In this document: one piece after another, positions 39,801 to 49,602 of the stretch
Layout: each line of letters begins with the position of its first letter
Numbering within the stretch: position 1 is the first letter of the stretch
Source: Pseudomonas hydrolytica
GTDB taxonomy: Bacteria > Pseudomonadota > Gammaproteobacteria > Pseudomonadales > Pseudomonadaceae
NCBI RefSeq assembly: GCF_021495345.1
Contig: NZ_CP099397.1
Coordinates: forward strand, 4,905,001-4,969,000
Length of the DNA stretch: 64,000 nt
Direction of reading: 5' to 3'
The notes under the pieces: generated by a model
What the model was told of the DNA's origin: nothing
The model's database searches: none
The model's input: the letters and a program-made list of their open reading frames with translations, nothing else
Made by a program: the position numbers and the translations under genes

Positions 39801-40773
39801 CCACGCCGCCGAAGCCATATTCGGCTACCGCCAGAGCGAGGTGGCCGGACACAACGTGCGCCTGCTGATGCCGGAGCCCTACCGCAGCGCCCATGACGGC
39901 TACATCCAGCGTTACCTGCGCACTGGCGAGGCCTGGGTCATAGGGCAGGCGCGCGAGCTCGAGGGCATGCGCCAGAACGGCGAGCGCTTCGCCATGGAGC
40001 TGGCCGTGTCGCAGATCAGCCACCAGGGCCAGCGGCGCTTCATCGCGGTGATTCGCGACATCGCCGAGCGCAAGCGCATCGAACTGATGAAGAACGAGTT
40101 CGTCTCCACCGTCAGCCACGAGCTACGCACCCCGCTCACCGCCATCGCCGGCTCGCTCGGTCTGATCAATGGCGGCGCCCTCGGTGCCGTTCCCGACAAC
40201 ATGCGGCAGATGCTGGCCATCGCCCACAGCAACAGCCAGCGCCTCAGCGCGCTGATCAACGACCTGCTGGACATGGACAAGCTGGTGGCCGGCAAGATGC
40301 ATTTCGACCTGCAGGCGCGGACACTGCAACCGCTGCTGGAACAGGCGCTGCTGCACAATCAGCCCTATGCCGAGCAGCATCAGGTCGAGCTGCGCCTGCA
40401 GGTCGAGGACGATGCCCAGGTGCGGGTCGACGCCCAGCGCCTGGCGCAGGTGATGGCCAACCTGCTGTCCAATGCCGCCAAGTTCTCGCCGCCGGGCGCC
40501 TGCGTCGACGTGCGCCTGCAGCATGGCGGCGAGGTACTGCGCGTCAGCGTGACGGACAGCGGCCCCGGCATACCGGAAGCGTTCAAGCCGCGCATCTTCA
40601 GCAAGTTTTCCCAGGCCGACTCCGGCGACACCCGGCAACAGGGCGGCACCGGCCTGGGTCTGGCGATCTGCAAGGAAATCATCGAGCGCATGGGCGGACA
40701 CATCGGTTTCGACTCCTCGCCCGGTCAAGGTGCTACCTTCTGGTTCGAACTACCGATCACAGGGAGTGCGTGA
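36898..40773 (+). CDS. Large multi-PAS sensor histidine kinase (kinase 1)
   Basis: This 1291-residue protein has a transmembrane segment at about 27-46, a periplasmic sensor of about 290 residues and a second transmembrane segment (about 342-362). A GAF domain follows (about 385-540), four PAS domains (about 545-1060; ATDTSGTISLFNSGAERLLGY, GLVANLPGVVYRC, FNTAPQGMALVGPDGRWLEAN, VTIDEQGRIETFNHAAEAIFGY), HisKA with phospho-acceptor His1074 (STVSHELRTPL) and an intact HATPase (NAAKFSPPG, DSGPGIP, GGTGLGLAIC). It has no receiver of its own, so it must phosphorylate a separate protein, probably one encoded in this operon. Its transmitter is strikingly like those of the next two kinases. Confidence 0.92.
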   Translation: MTPRLSHRWFGQWLFSRWDAGRRDAGRWIVIGGSLCLALFFAFLGRQALNEREALWQLQMGKQADIQRMALNSTQHGLQERTQLLAETIAADAWVTELVRQAHALPASDLEGLASIRSQLYTRLAPRWRNLQAHQPFRLYVHLAPDIKVLLRVHEPEHFGDLQIGWRPMVQEALRSASSQAGLGLTRGSIGMRAIAPLLAEGKHGAEQVGAIEVAMGVLENLAQLDREFNSGVALLLREDLLLGSGSGEELRGLASDAQRWQLMDYSRQQVLAWQEQRRLPAPEEGDSVRLLDDGERHYLVNQVALSSYRQAHQRSDEPLAVALIWHDISDQYNVHRRDKRWLVIKWLLAWCGAEALLLGLLRSTQRSTQRLMQRQQAALRALNEIAALPSLSRTEQLRQALRLGAEHFGMPLGIISRIEGERYQVVVQVSPDGALSDGQQFELGDTYCSLALQQDEALAITHMADSPHRRHPCYRQFALESYIGTAVRVAGKPFGTLAFANPEPRRRPFDAADRDFLGLFARWVGAILERQQQERAVRAARAYLQAVLDSATGVSIIATDTSGTISLFNSGAERLLGYGAAEMIGRQTPAIIHLEEEVQARAVELSEASGHAVEGFEVFVHNARGGEPETRQWTYRHKDGGLRQVNLTVSAIFDENGQITGFLGIASDISELLQTTRALQKSESRFRGLVANLPGVVYRCANDSQWSMRYVSDEIRNLCGYPASDFIDNRVRSFSSIVHPDDLAITFRAGEAIERQESFELTYRLRHADGHNVWVREKGRGEYDGQGHLLWVDGFIWDISERQAMEDELRLSQQRFLNAFNTAPQGMALVGPDGRWLEANDELCRMLGYSREELLACTYQQVTHPDDLDADRQNMEDLLAGRINAYQMEKRYLDKQGRILWVLLSVSLVRDSEGRPVHFVSQIQDFSDRVAAERAVREREHYLSTLLDNVLDAIVTIDEQGRIETFNHAAEAIFGYRQSEVAGHNVRLLMPEPYRSAHDGYIQRYLRTGEAWVIGQARELEGMRQNGERFAMELAVSQISHQGQRRFIAVIRDIAERKRIELMKNEFVSTVSHELRTPLTAIAGSLGLINGGALGAVPDNMRQMLAIAHSNSQRLSALINDLLDMDKLVAGKMHFDLQARTLQPLLEQALLHNQPYAEQHQVELRLQVEDDAQVRVDAQRLAQVMANLLSNAAKFSPPGACVDVRLQHGGEVLRVSVTDSGPGIPEAFKPRIFSKFSQADSGDTRQQGGTGLGLAICKEIIERMGGHIGFDSSPGQGATFWFELPITGSA

Positions 40774-42695
40774 TGAGCCAAGCCCCCATCCCCAGCAACG
40801 AACAGCAACGCCTGGCAGCCCTGCACGCCCTGGAACTGCTCGACACCCCGGCCGAGGCGATGTTCGATCACATCACCGCACTGGCTGCGCAAATCTGCGA
40901 AACGCCCATTGCCCTGATCTCGCTGGTCGATGCCCAACGCCAGTGGTTCAAGAGCCGGGTCGGCCTGGATGCCGAGCAGACCGCCCGCGAGCTGGCCTTC
41001 TGCGCCCACGCCGTGCATGCCGATGCCCTGCTGGAAGTGGGCAACGCCCTGGATGACGCACGTTTTCGCGACAATCCGCTGGTCACCTCCGACCCCAGCA
41101 TCCGCTTCTATGCCGGCATGCCGCTGCACGATGGCCAGGGCCTGGCCCTGGGCACCCTGTGCGTGATCGACCGCCGTCCACGCCAGCTCGACGAGCACCA
41201 GCGCCAGCAACTGCGACACCTGGCCCAGCTCACCGGCGAGCTGTTCGAACTGCGCCTGCAGGCGCGCCGCCAGGCCGAGCAGAGCGCCATGCATCAGGCC
41301 ATGCTGGACAACGCCGGCAGCGCGGTGCTGGTGCTCGACCCGCAGGGCCGGGTTCAGCGCAGCAATCCCGAGGCCCGGCAGTTGCTGGGCTATTCGGCCG
41401 AGGCGCTGAACGAACAGCACCTGCCGCAACTGCTGGAGGAACCCGGCCAGTTCGAGCGCCTGTGCCTGGCCTGCGCCAAGGGCCCGCAGAGCGCCGAGGG
41501 ACGGTTGCGCCCGCGCCACGGGCAGAGCCTGCCGGTGCGCCTGAATCTCTCGCCGATCCGCGCCGAGGGCCAGGCACTGCAGGGCTACCTGCTGGTGGCC
41601 AACGACCTCAGCCAGCGCGACGAGGCCCGCCAGCGCCTGCAGCGCATCGCCGCACAACTGCCGGGCATGGTCTACCAGTACCTGTTGCGCGCCGACGGCA
41701 GCAGCTGCTTCCCCTATTCCAGCGCCGGTATCCGCGACATCTACGGCTGCACGCCGGAGGAGGTCTGCCAGGACGCGGCCTCGGCATTCGCCCGCCTGCA
41801 CCCGGAGGACATCGCGCCAGTACGCGAGGCCATCGCCGACTCGGCGCAGCGCCTGGCCACCTGGCACCAGGAGTACCGCGTGCTGCATCCCGAGCGGGGC
41901 TTGATCTGGGTCGAGGGGCGCGCCGCGCCGCAGCGACTGCCAGGCGGCGAAGTTCTCTGGCACGGTTTCATCAGCGATATCAGCGAACGCAAACGCGGCG
42001 AGCAGCTGCAGAACGAATTCGTCTCCACCGTCAGCCACGAGCTGCGCACCCCGCTCACCGCCATCGCCGGTTCGCTGGGCCTGATCAACGGCGGCGCCCT
42101 CGGCGCGGTACCGGAGAACATGCAGCAGATGCTGGAAATCGCGCAGAGCAACAGCCAGCGCCTGCGCCACCTGATCGACGACCTGCTGGACATGGACAAG
42201 CTGGTCGCCGGCAAGATGCGTTTCGATCTGCAGCCGCTGGCCCTGCGCCCCCTGCTGCAGCAGGCGCTGCACGACAACCAGCCGTATGCCGAACGCCAGC
42301 AGGTCCGGCTGCAGCTGCTGGCCGGCAGCGACTGCCAGGTACTGGCCGATGCCAAGCGCGTCGAGCAGGTACTGGCCAACCTGCTGGCCAACGCCGCCAA
42401 GTTCTCCAGCCCCGGCCAGCCTGTCGAACTGTCCGCCGCACTGCGCGACGGCTGGGTCAGAATCAGCGTGCGCGACCAGGGCCTGGGCATCCCGACCAGC
42501 TTCAAGCCGCGCATCTTCAGCAAGTTCGCCCAGGCCGACGCCGGGGACACCCGCCAGCAGGGCGGCACCGGCCTGGGTCTGGCGATCAGCAAGGAGCTGA
42601 TCGAGCGCATGGGCGGGCGGATCGGCTTCGACTCGCAGGAGGGTCAGGGCAGCACCTTCTGGTTCGAGCTGCCATTGGCCGGGGGGCAGCCATGA
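40773..42695 (+). CDS. GAF-PAS-PAS sensor histidine kinase (kinase 2)
   Basis: This 640-residue cytoplasmic kinase has no membrane segment. It has an N-terminal GAF domain (about 25-165; HITALAAQICETPIALISLVD, FCAHAVHADALLEVGNALDD), two PAS domains (about 175-290 and 290-410), HisKA with His422 (STVSHELRTPLTAIAGSLG) and a complete HATPase ending STFWFELPLAGGQP. The GAF type is that of free-standing GAF kinases that may bind small ligands or chromophores. The ATG shares one base with the kinase 1 stop (TGATG); a GTG one codon earlier is possible. It has no receiver of its own. Confidence 0.92.
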   Translation: MSQAPIPSNEQQRLAALHALELLDTPAEAMFDHITALAAQICETPIALISLVDAQRQWFKSRVGLDAEQTARELAFCAHAVHADALLEVGNALDDARFRDNPLVTSDPSIRFYAGMPLHDGQGLALGTLCVIDRRPRQLDEHQRQQLRHLAQLTGELFELRLQARRQAEQSAMHQAMLDNAGSAVLVLDPQGRVQRSNPEARQLLGYSAEALNEQHLPQLLEEPGQFERLCLACAKGPQSAEGRLRPRHGQSLPVRLNLSPIRAEGQALQGYLLVANDLSQRDEARQRLQRIAAQLPGMVYQYLLRADGSSCFPYSSAGIRDIYGCTPEEVCQDAASAFARLHPEDIAPVREAIADSAQRLATWHQEYRVLHPERGLIWVEGRAAPQRLPGGEVLWHGFISDISERKRGEQLQNEFVSTVSHELRTPLTAIAGSLGLINGGALGAVPENMQQMLEIAQSNSQRLRHLIDDLLDMDKLVAGKMRFDLQPLALRPLLQQALHDNQPYAERQQVRLQLLAGSDCQVLADAKRVEQVLANLLANAAKFSSPGQPVELSAALRDGWVRISVRDQGLGIPTSFKPRIFSKFAQADAGDTRQQGGTGLGLAISKELIERMGGRIGFDSQEGQGSTFWFELPLAGGQP

Positions 42696-45581
42696 GCGAC
42701 AGCATCACGCTACGCCTGCAACTGCTCGGACAGTTGTTCAGCCGCGCCAATCTGCTGGCCTGGGGCGTGCTGGCGCTGGCGCTGGGCGCGACCCTGCTGG
42801 CCTGGGACGGTCTGCGCCAGAGCCAGACCGCGTCCGCCACGCGCCAGCTCGAACTGCTCGCCGACGAAATCAGCGAGGCCATCGTCCAGCGCATGCATGA
42901 CCAGGAAAGCATTCTGCTGGGAGCCGCCGCAATGCTCGACGCCAGCGAGCACGTCAGCCGCGATGACTGGCGCACCTATGCCCGCCGCCTGAATCTGCAG
43001 GAACGCTACCCGGGCATCCAGGGCCTGGGGTTCAGCCAGGTGCTGCCCGCCGAGCAATTGCATGCCTTCGAAACCGAGCTACGCACCGAGGGCTATCCCA
43101 ACTTCCGCGTGCGCCCGCTGGGCCAGCGCGCGCTGTACAGCGCCATCCGCTTTATCGAGCCGTTCGCCGGGCGCAACCTGGCCGCCTTCGGCTTCGACAT
43201 GCTGTCCGAGCCAGTGCGCCAGGCGGCCATGCTGAGCGCCGCCCGCAGCGGCCAGAGCCGTCTGTCCGGCCGTGTCACCCTGGTTCAGGAAACCCACGGC
43301 AAGGTGCAGCCTGGCCTGCTGCTGTACACCCCGGTGTACCAGCCCGGGCAGCCACTGGACACGCCCGAGCAGCGCCTGGCCGCGCTGCGTGGTTTTGCCT
43401 ACAGCCCCTACCGCACCCACGATCTGATGCACGGCATCCTCGGTGCGCGCCAACGTGACCTGGAGTTCGCCCTCTACGCCAGCCCCGATACCAGCACCGT
43501 CAACCTGCTCTACAGCAGCAGTGACAGCATCCTCGACACGCCGGTCGATACCCAGCGGCAGCTGGACATGTTCGGTCAGCAGTGGCACCTGAACTTCTAC
43601 TACGCCCCGGGTTTTCTCGACGCTGCCCATCGCGGCGAGGGCTCGCTGCTGGCCCTCGGCATCTGCATCAGCCTGCTGCTGTTCTTCCTGATCAGCAGCC
43701 TCAGCCTGCGCCGTGAGCAGGTCCAGCAACTGGCCGAGCGCATCACCGAGCAGCTGCACCGCAGCGAAGAGCGCCTGGCCCTGGCCCTCAAGGGCAGCAA
43801 CGACGGCTGGTGGGACATCGACGTCCAGGCCGGCAGCTTCTTCGCCTCGGCGCGCGGCTGGCAGATGCTCGGCTACCCCGAGCAGGGCCCGCCCGGCTTT
43901 GCCGACGATCCGCTGAGCTGGGAGCAGCTGGTGCACCCGGAAGACCTGCCGGCCACCCGCGCGCAGGTGAAACAGGTGCTGCGCGAAGGCATCAGCAACT
44001 TCACCCTGGAATGCCGCCTGCTCTGCGCGGACGGCCAGGTGCTGCCGATCCTGCTGCGTGGCTACATCCAGCGCGACGCCAGCAGCTACCCGCTGCGCAT
44101 CACCGGTACCGCCATGGACCAGAGCGAGGTCAAGCGCATCGAACGGCTGAAGAGCGAGTTCGTCTCCACCGTCAGTCACGAGCTGCGCACGCCCCTGACC
44201 GCCATCGCCGGCTCGCTCGGCCTGATCAACGGCGGCGCCCTCGGCGTGGTGCCGGAAGGCATGCGCCAGATGCTGAGCATCGCCCAGGCCAACAGCCAGC
44301 GCCTCAGCCATCTGATCAACGACCTGCTGGACATGGACAAGCTGGAAGCCGGCAAGATGCAGTTCGATCTGCAGCCCTGCGAACTCGCCGGCCAGCTCGA
44401 GGAGGCGCTGGCCAGCAACCAGGCCTACGCCGCCCAGCGCCAGGTGCAGCTGCGCCTGCTCGACTGCCCGCCGGTGCGCGTACGGGTCGATAACATGCGC
44501 CTGCAACAGGTGCTGGCCAACTTCATTTCCAATGCCGTGAAGTACTCGCCACCGGCCGGTGAAGTGCTGCTGCGCGCCGAGCGCCGTGGCACCCGCGTGC
44601 GAGTCGAGGTCAGCGACCAGGGTTCGGGCATCGCCGCCGCCTTCCGTGATCGCATCTTCGCCAAGTTCTCCCAGGCCGACGCCAGCGACAGCCGCGAGAA
44701 AGGCGGCACCGGCCTGGGCCTGGCGATCAGCAAGGAACTGATCGAGCGCATGGGCGGGCAGATCGGCTTCGACTCGGTGGTCGGTCAGGGCAGCACCTTC
44801 TGGTTCGAGCTGCCGCTTCTGCTCGAGGCCGGCCGCAGCGAGCCGGGCGATGGCCGCCCCAGCCTGCTGGTGGTGGAGGACGAGCCGGACATCGCCGCCC
44901 TGCTGCGCCAGTTGCTCGAAGATGCCGGCTACCGTGTGCGCCTGGCCCACAGCCTGGCCGAGGCGCGCGCCCGCCTGCACGAGGAAACGCCGGCGGCCAT
45001 AAGCCTGGACCTGCGTCTGCCGGACGGCGACGGCCTGCAGCTGGTGCAGGAACTGCGCGCCGACGAGCGCTACCGCGACCTGCCGATTCTGGTGGTATCG
45101 GCCGCCTGCGAGGAAGGTCGCCTGGCGCTCGAGGGTGTGCCGGCACTGGACTGGCTGAGCAAGCCGATTGATCCCCAGCGCCTGCTCGGCAGTCTCGCCC
45201 AGGCCCTGCAACACCTGCCGCACAGCCCGCGCGTGCTGCATGTCGAAGACGACCACGACCTGCGTCTGGTCGTCGCCGAACAGGGGCGCGAGCTGGCCGA
45301 GTTCGTCCCCGCCGAGAGCCTGGCCGAAGCGCGTCGCCTGCTCGCCGAACAGCGCTTCGATCTGGTCCTGCTCGACCTCGGCCTGCCCGACGGCAACGGT
45401 CTGGAACTGGTCGACGAACTGCAGCGCCAGCGCCCGCGTCTACCGGTGGCGGTGCTCTCGGCCAGCGAGCTGGACGGCCGCCAACTCGCCGGCGTGAGCG
45501 CCGCGCTGGCCAAATCACGCAATGATGGGCAACACTTCCTGCACACGCTCACCCGCCTGCTACCTGCCAAGGAGACCGGCC

Positions 45582-45589
<8 letters not shown>
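42692..45589 (+). CDS. CHASE-PAS hybrid histidine kinase with two C-terminal receivers (kinase 3)
   Basis: This 965-residue protein has an N-terminal transmembrane segment (about 20-38), a periplasmic CHASE domain (about 75-290; RYPGIQGLGFSQVLPAE, PVYQPGQPLDTPEQR) and a second transmembrane segment (about 312-332). A PAS domain follows, then HisKA with His496, an HATPase, and two receivers with acceptor Asp773 (SLDLRLPDGDG) and Asp895 (LLDLGLPDGNG). It can pass phosphate internally and then to the Hpt protein encoded two genes on. An ATGA overlap couples it to kinase 2. A much longer open frame begins at 41159, but it is the kinase 2 gene read in the wrong phase. Confidence 0.92.
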
Positions 45590-45960
<371 letters not shown>

Positions 45961-45968
<8 letters not shown>

Positions 45969-47625
45969 ACGCGAAGGCAACGGCATTCCCCAGTCCCTGC
46001 AGCAGCATCTGCACCAGCTCGGCGAGCAGTTCGCCGAACGCCTGCGCCAGGAGCTGCCGCAGCTCGCCCAGCAGGCCCAACAGCTGCCGGAGGCGAGCGA
46101 CGAGCAGCGCCGACAGTTGCTGCGGGCACTGCGCGATCAGTTGCACCGCCTGGCCGGCAGCGCCGGCACCTTCGGCTTCGACACGCTCGGCCAGCAGGCG
46201 CGCGAACTGGAGCAGCAGGCCGAGCTGTGGCTGGAACGTCAGTTGCGGCAGCAGCAGGATCTCGACGCCTTCATTGCCGCATTGCAGCAGCTTGGCAGCC
46301 AGTCGGCCGGCACGACCAGCCAGGGCGAGCCACAGACAGCGCTGCAGCCGGCGGCCCGTACCGACGTCGATACGCGCCTCATCTACATCCTCGAGGACGA
46401 GATCGCCGTCGGCGAAAGCATGCGCCTGACCCTGAGCAACTTCGGCTATCAGGCCGAACACTTCAGCACCATCGCCGCACTCGACGCCGCCCTGCTGCTG
46501 CAGCTGCCGGACGCGCTGATCGTCGACGTCAATCTGGCGAGCGAGGACTGCAGCGGCCTGGACTATGCCGCACGCCTGCAGCAGCGTCTGGAAGCGCCCC
46601 TGCCGCTGCTGGTGCTGACCGAGCAGAACGACTTCGCCACCCAGTTGCAGGCGGTGCGGGCCGGCGCCCAGGGCTTCTTCGCCAAGCCGGTGGACATTCC
46701 CCAGCTGGAAAGCCGGCTGGAGCGCTGCTTCGCCCAGCAGCAGGGCGAGCCCTACCGGGTGCTGATCGTCGACGACGACCTGGACCTGGCCAGCCGCTAC
46801 AGCCTGGTGTTGCGCGGCGCCGGCATGCTGGTGGAGGTATTGCGCGATCCGGCGCAGATCTTCGAGCACCTGCGCGACTTCAATCCGGAGGTGATGCTGC
46901 TCGACGTCAACATGCCGGACTGCACCGGCCCCGAGCTGGCGCAGATCATCCGCTGCAATGACGACTGGCTGCGCATCCCGATCATCTACCTGTCGGCGGA
47001 AACCGACATCGCCAAACAGATGAGCGCGCTGATCAAGGCCGGCGACGATTTCGTCACCAAACCGATTTCCGACAACGCCCTGGTCGCCGCGGTGTTCTCC
47101 CGCGCGCAGCGCGCCCGCCTGCTGTCCGATGCCCTGTCCCGCGACAGCCTCACCGGCCTGCTCAAGCACGGCGATATCAAGGAGCAGGTGGCCATCGAAC
47201 TGGAGCGCGCCTTGCGCAGCGGCGCGCGCGCCAGCGTGGTGATGCTGGATATCGATCACTTCAAGCGGGTCAATGACGAACATGGCCATGCCGCCGGCGA
47301 CAACGTCATCCGCGCCCTGGCCAACCTGCTGCGTCAGCGCCTGCGCCGCGTCGACAGCCTGGGGCGTTACGGCGGCGAGGAGTTTCTCGCCGTGCTGCCG
47401 GACTGCACGCCGCAGCAGGCGCGGATGATCCTCGACGAGATTCGCGAGCGCTTCGCCGAGCTGCGCTTCATCGCCGATGGCGGCGAATTCTCCTGCTCCC
47501 TCAGCGCCGGCATTGCCGGCACCGACGTGCACAGCAACGCCGAGCAACTGCGCGAGCGCGCCGACAAGGCGTTGTATGCGGCCAAGCATGGCGGCCGCAA
47601 TCAGGTGCAGATCGCGGACGATTGA
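45961..47625 (+). CDS. Hpt-REC-REC-GGDEF response regulator/diguanylate cyclase
   Basis: This 554-residue protein has a rare layout. The N-terminal Hpt domain carries His62 in LHRLAGSAGTFGF. Two receivers follow (RLIYILEDE with Asp in LIVDVNLAS; RVLIVDDD with Asp in LLDVNMPDCTG), then a GGDEF domain with intact RYGGEEF and an RRVD I-site five residues before it. It therefore accepts phosphate by Hpt and receivers and outputs c-di-GMP. As the last gene of the operon it is the likely endpoint of the relay from the three kinases. A hairpin follows before the convergent cysW. Confidence 0.92.
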
Positions 47626-47649
47626 TTGCGGCAGACCATCGACATCGTC

Positions 47650-47675
47650 GCAGGAGCCCGCAAGCGGGCGCCTGC
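47650..47675. terminator. Bidirectional hairpin between the phosphorelay operon and cysW
   Basis: Arms 47650-47661 and 47664-47675 (GCAGGAGCCCGC and GCGGGCGCCTGC) pair over 12 bp with one mismatch and a 2-base loop. It lies between two convergent stop codons 60 bases apart. There is no T-run, so efficiency is uncertain. Confidence 0.55.
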
Positions 47676-47685
47676 ATGACGGCGA

Positions 47686-48513
47686 TCAGGCCTCGGCGCG
47701 TTGCATCAGCTGGCGCTGACGCCACTCCATGAAGGTTTTCAGGAACAGGGTGAGCAGCGCCATGCACGCCAGCAGGCCGGCAGCGGTGAACGCCGCGGCG
47801 GGCTTGTAGTCGTTGTTGAGCTGATCGACCAGCAGCGGCAGGGTCAGGGTCTGGTTGATGATGCTGCCGGACACCACCGATACCGCGCCGAACTCGCCCA
47901 CCGCCCGCGCATTGGTCACCACCACGCCGTACAGCAGCGCCCACTTGATCTTCGGCAGGGTGATGCGGCGGAAGATCTGCCAGCCGCTGGCGCCCAGGCA
48001 CATGGCGGCCACTTCCTCGTCCTGGCCCTGGGCCTGCATCACCGGAATCAGGATGCGCGCCACGTAGGGCGCGGTAACGAACACCGTGACCATGACGATG
48101 CCCGGCCAGGCGAACATCAGCTGCATGCCGTTATCGTAGAACCAGCGGCCGATGAAGCTCTCCAGGCCGTAGACCACCAGGTAGCAGAGGCCGGCGACCA
48201 CCGGCGACACCGCGTAGGGAATGTCGATCAGGGTGGTCAGCAGCTTGCGCCCGCGAAAGTCGTAATGGGTCACGCACCAGGCCAGGCAGATGCCGAAGCA
48301 CAGGTTCAGCGGCACGGTGATCACCGCCACCAGCAGGGTCAGGCCGATGGCGTGGCGCATGTAGTCTTCGTTCAGGTTGCTCCACAGCAGATCGAGACCA
48401 CCGGCCAGGGCCTTGCTGAAGATCAGCGCCAGCGGCACCAGCAGCACCAGTGCCACCAGCGTCAGACCGAGCGTTACCAGCGCCCATTGGCGCCAACCTT
48501 GAGGTTTCTTCAT
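47686..48513 (-). CDS. cysW: Sulfate/thiosulfate ABC transporter permease CysW
   Basis: This 275-residue inner-membrane protein has six transmembrane segments. The EAA loop that contacts the ATPase is intact (EVAAMCLGASGWQIFRRITLPKI), and RAVGEFGAVSVVSGSI is typical of CysW. It pairs with CysT to move sulfate delivered by Sbp. The ATG at 48513 overlaps the cysT stop (ATGA); a longer open frame continues into cysT out of phase. The usual next gene, cysA, is absent: a convergent operon ends 60 bases away. Confidence 0.93.
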   Translation of the reverse strand: MKKPQGWRQWALVTLGLTLVALVLLVPLALIFSKALAGGLDLLWSNLNEDYMRHAIGLTLLVAVITVPLNLCFGICLAWCVTHYDFRGRKLLTTLIDIPYAVSPVVAGLCYLVVYGLESFIGRWFYDNGMQLMFAWPGIVMVTVFVTAPYVARILIPVMQAQGQDEEVAAMCLGASGWQIFRRITLPKIKWALLYGVVVTNARAVGEFGAVSVVSGSIINQTLTLPLLVDQLNNDYKPAAAFTAAGLLACMALLTLFLKTFMEWRQRQLMQRAEA

Positions 48514-49349
48514 CGACCTTGCCGCTGCCACGCGAAGATGCGGCCCTGCAGCACCTGCAGGGCGAACAGGAGGATCAGCGACGCGAGCAGGATCACCGAA
48601 GCGATGGCTGCGGCCGCCGGGTAATTGAATTCCTGCAGACGGACGAAAATCATCAGCGAGCTGACCTCCGTCTGGAAGGGGATGTTGCCGGCGATCATGA
48701 TCACCGCGCCGAACTCGCCGAGGCTGCGGATGAAGGCCTGCGAACCACCGGTGACCAGCGCCGGGGTCAGGGTCGGCAGCACCACGTGGCGGAAGATCTG
48801 CAGGCGACTGGCGCCGAGGGTGCGCGCGGCCTCCTCGTATTCCGCGCCGAGATCCTGCAACACCGGCTGCACGGTACGCACCACGAACGGCAGGCTGGTG
48901 AAGACCATGGCCACGATGATGCCGGCGTAGGCGTAGGCCACCTTGAAGCCCAGCCACTGACCGATCCAGCCATTGGGCACCAGCAACGCCGCCAGGGTCA
49001 GGCCGGCCACCGAAGTCGGCAGAGCGAACGGCAGGTCGACCAGCGCATCGACGATGCGCCGACCGGGAAAGTCGTAGCGGGTGATGATCCAGGCCAGCAA
49101 CAGGCCGATCAACAGAACCGCCAGGGTCGAGTAGAGCGCCGCCGAGACGGTCACCTTGTAGCTCTGCACCACACGCGGATCGCTGATGGCGAACCAGTAC
49201 TGCGCCCAGGTCATGTCGCTGACGTACAGCAGCAGCGCCGATAACGGCAGCAGGATCACCAGCGACAGGTACAGCACGCTGACGCCGAAGCTCAGGCCGA
49301 AACCTGGCAGCAGCGGGGTCTGCAGGAAGAACAGCGTCGGTTTACTCAC
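48510..49349 (-). CDS. cysT: Sulfate/thiosulfate ABC transporter permease CysT
   Basis: This 279-residue protein has six membrane segments (LSFGVSVLYLSLVILLPLSALLLYV and following). The EAA loop is EEAARTLGASRLQIFRHVVLPTL, followed by RSLGEFGAVIMIAGNIPF, the CysT/CysU signature. It forms the membrane channel with CysW. It lies 253 bases downstream of sbp in the same direction, with a hairpin between them, so it is probably expressed at a lower level than the binding protein. Confidence 0.94.
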   Translation of the reverse strand: MSKPTLFFLQTPLLPGFGLSFGVSVLYLSLVILLPLSALLLYVSDMTWAQYWFAISDPRVVQSYKVTVSAALYSTLAVLLIGLLLAWIITRYDFPGRRIVDALVDLPFALPTSVAGLTLAALLVPNGWIGQWLGFKVAYAYAGIIVAMVFTSLPFVVRTVQPVLQDLGAEYEEAARTLGASRLQIFRHVVLPTLTPALVTGGSQAFIRSLGEFGAVIMIAGNIPFQTEVSSLMIFVRLQEFNYPAAAAIASVILLASLILLFALQVLQGRIFAWQRQGR

Positions 49350-49511
49350 GAAAGAAGCTCGGCTCTACAAATGCAGTTGGCCGCCAATAAGGCGGCCAAC
49401 GGACCAATACCAGGCTTGCCCGGTGTCACAACACGGATCAAATGCCGACATGGGGTCGGGTGCTTTGCGCTAGGGTCGCTGCGCGCACCGTGAAGGCTAC
49501 GGTGCGTACCT

Positions 49512-49533
49512 GGTGCGCAAGGCGCACCCTACG
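49512..49533. repeat. CGTAGGGTG-family repeat between sbp and cysT
   Basis: The 22-bp sequence ending GGCGCACCCTACG differs by one base from the arm at 52898-52919. A degenerate opposite arm (TAGGGTCGCTGCGCGCACC) lies near 49471. It is one of the scattered palindromic repeats in the non-coding gaps of this window. Confidence 0.7.
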
Positions 49534-49569
49534 AAAGCAGTCCGACCGACAGCTGATCTGTGGCGTAAC

Positions 49570-49594
49570 ACCAAGGCGGGCTACACCCGCCTTG
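49570..49594 (-). terminator. Hairpin after sbp (attenuator/terminator)
   Basis: AAGGCGGG and CCCGCCTT form an 8-bp stem around a short loop (CTACA), 9 bases past the sbp stop on the minus strand. There is no strong T-run. It may reduce read-through into cysT and protect the sbp message. Confidence 0.6.
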
Positions 49595-49602
49595 CGTCCC
49601 GG

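Noticed and set aside
41159..42691. A long in-frame extension of kinase 3 across the kinase 2 gene
   Set aside because: The extension is Pro/Arg/Ala-rich out-of-phase translation of kinase 2. The real start is the ATG at 42692, where the CHASE kinase begins with a proper membrane segment.
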